A DNA stretch of 64,000 nt from Nocardioides sp. S5. GTDB taxonomy: Bacteria > Actinomycetota > Actinomycetes > Propionibacteriales > Nocardioidaceae. Shown in pieces: positions 63,466-64,000 of this stretch. The notes under the pieces were generated by a model. It was not told the origin of the DNA. It saw only the letters and a list, made by a program, of their open reading frames with translations, and made no database searches. How positions within the stretch are numbered: the stretch's first letter is position 1; every line of letters starts with the position of its first letter. Position numbers and translations under genes: made by a program. The stretch lies in assembly GCF_017310035.1 (NCBI RefSeq), contig NZ_CP022296.1:1612001-1676000 (forward strand), in the 5' to 3' direction.

Positions 63466-64000
63466 CAATGGCCGGCCTCGGCGAGGGCAAACCGGTCCAG
63501 GCGCGCTCCATGGGGCTCCGTGGATTAGAACGCTGCGTCACAGTCCCCTGCACGGGAGACCGACGTAACCCGGATCGATTTTTGGCAGCCGCAGACACGG
63601 CGCTGAACTTCTGAAGTGAACCAAAACTCCGTCTTCGACCAATGCGTCATCTGGAGCGGCTCGTTGTCGATGCCCACCGAAGTTGCGTAAGCCTCCTCCG
63701 CGACCCGAGGAAGGGCGTACCGCGAGGCCAACCGCCCGCGTGTTCAACTTCCGGCACCCAATTGGTCGCGCCCCCCTGACCAGGCAGGCTCCTACGAGGG
63801 GCACGATCCGAGAGTCGTCCTTGCCAAGTACCCCTGTGCAGGCGCTCTTCGCGCGACTCTCATCCCTCAAGGGTGTGCTCGGTCGGCTAGCCTCGGGCGA
63901 CCCACTGGGACCACGCGAAGGCCCCCGGCGCCCAGTCGACGGGTCCGTCGGCAACCCCCGCTACTGCAGATACGCGCACCGTGGTCGCCTCGAAGGAAGC

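Larger units (their letters stand above)
58885..64000 (+). mobile_element. Integrated element inserted in a flavodoxin-family gene (right end beyond window)
   Basis: At about 58885 high-GC host coding sequence gives way to A+T-richer DNA (GTATGATTTTGC) and then a large serine recombinase facing inward. Everything to 64000 is unlike the host in base composition and lacks host-type genes. The element carries an intact IS21 copy. The right attachment site is not visible. Confidence 0.55.
62960..64000. other. Region without a confident gene
   Basis: About 1.0 kb of lower-GC DNA right of IS21. Several short frames exist on both strands, none with a domain I recognise. A perfect hairpin lies at 63084-63110. 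It may be decayed cargo or an element control region. Confidence 0.6.

Noticed and set aside
63538..63954. 138-codon minus-strand frame
   Set aside because: Unlike any family I know, and no ribosome site.

Overview
The window is high-GC actinobacterial chromosome, most likely Nocardioides or a close relative in the Nocardioidaceae. This rests on GC-rich codon use, mycothiol-type DinB/MDMPI proteins, a 10-methyl fatty acid gene pair (tmsA/tmsB-like), and actinobacterial gene orders: comEA-comEC-holA-rpsT-lepA-hemW-DUF3097-hrcA-dnaJ-rsmE, then HIT-phoH-ybeY-CNNM-era. The species assignment is inference from gene content, not from a marker-gene search.

Layout. Positions 1-6.8 kb hold a DUF4112 fragment, tRNA-Ala(GGC), an ornithine aminotransferase, a VOC protein and a minus-strand arsR-MFS-SDR-ankyrin operon. 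Positions 6.8-12.9 kb hold leuS, preceded by an apparent leaderless leader peptide with three Leu codons and an intrinsic terminator, then a secreted subtilase and an XRE regulator. Positions 13-26.5 kb carry DegV, the competence and DNA-uptake genes, holA, rpsT, a kinase pair, a TetR operon, an EamA exporter and lepA. Positions 26.5-33.8 kb are accessory enzymes and regulators (HutD-like, esterase, AraC, AlkZ-like glycosylase, XdhC-like, USP plus alanine symporter, kinase). Positions 34-42.9 kb hold fadD, hemW, DUF3097, two paralogous small membrane proteins and the CIRCE-controlled hrcA-dnaJ-rsmE operon.

Positions 43-44.4 kb are an IS110-family element. Positions 44.4-47.1 kb are a SigE-type sigma factor between two GerMN/Gmad2 proteins. 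Positions 47.3-56.8 kb hold HIT, a copper monooxygenase-like lipoprotein, phoH-ybeY-CNNM, a deaminase-like pseudoenzyme, the fatty-acid pair, a siderophore-interacting-type flavoprotein and era. At about 58.885 kb a flavodoxin-family gene is cut off. Beyond it lies foreign DNA with a large serine recombinase, near-palindromic repeats, and an intact IS21 element (60715-62954, 5-bp target duplication AGAAG). The last kilobase has no confident gene, and the right end of the integrated element is outside the window.

A theme across the window is leaderless expression. About a dozen genes have a TAnnnT-type -10 hexamer ending 6-7 bases before the start codon. At three divergent gene pairs the two -10 hexamers overlap on the same palindromic bases. 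The leuS leader peptide fits this spacing exactly.
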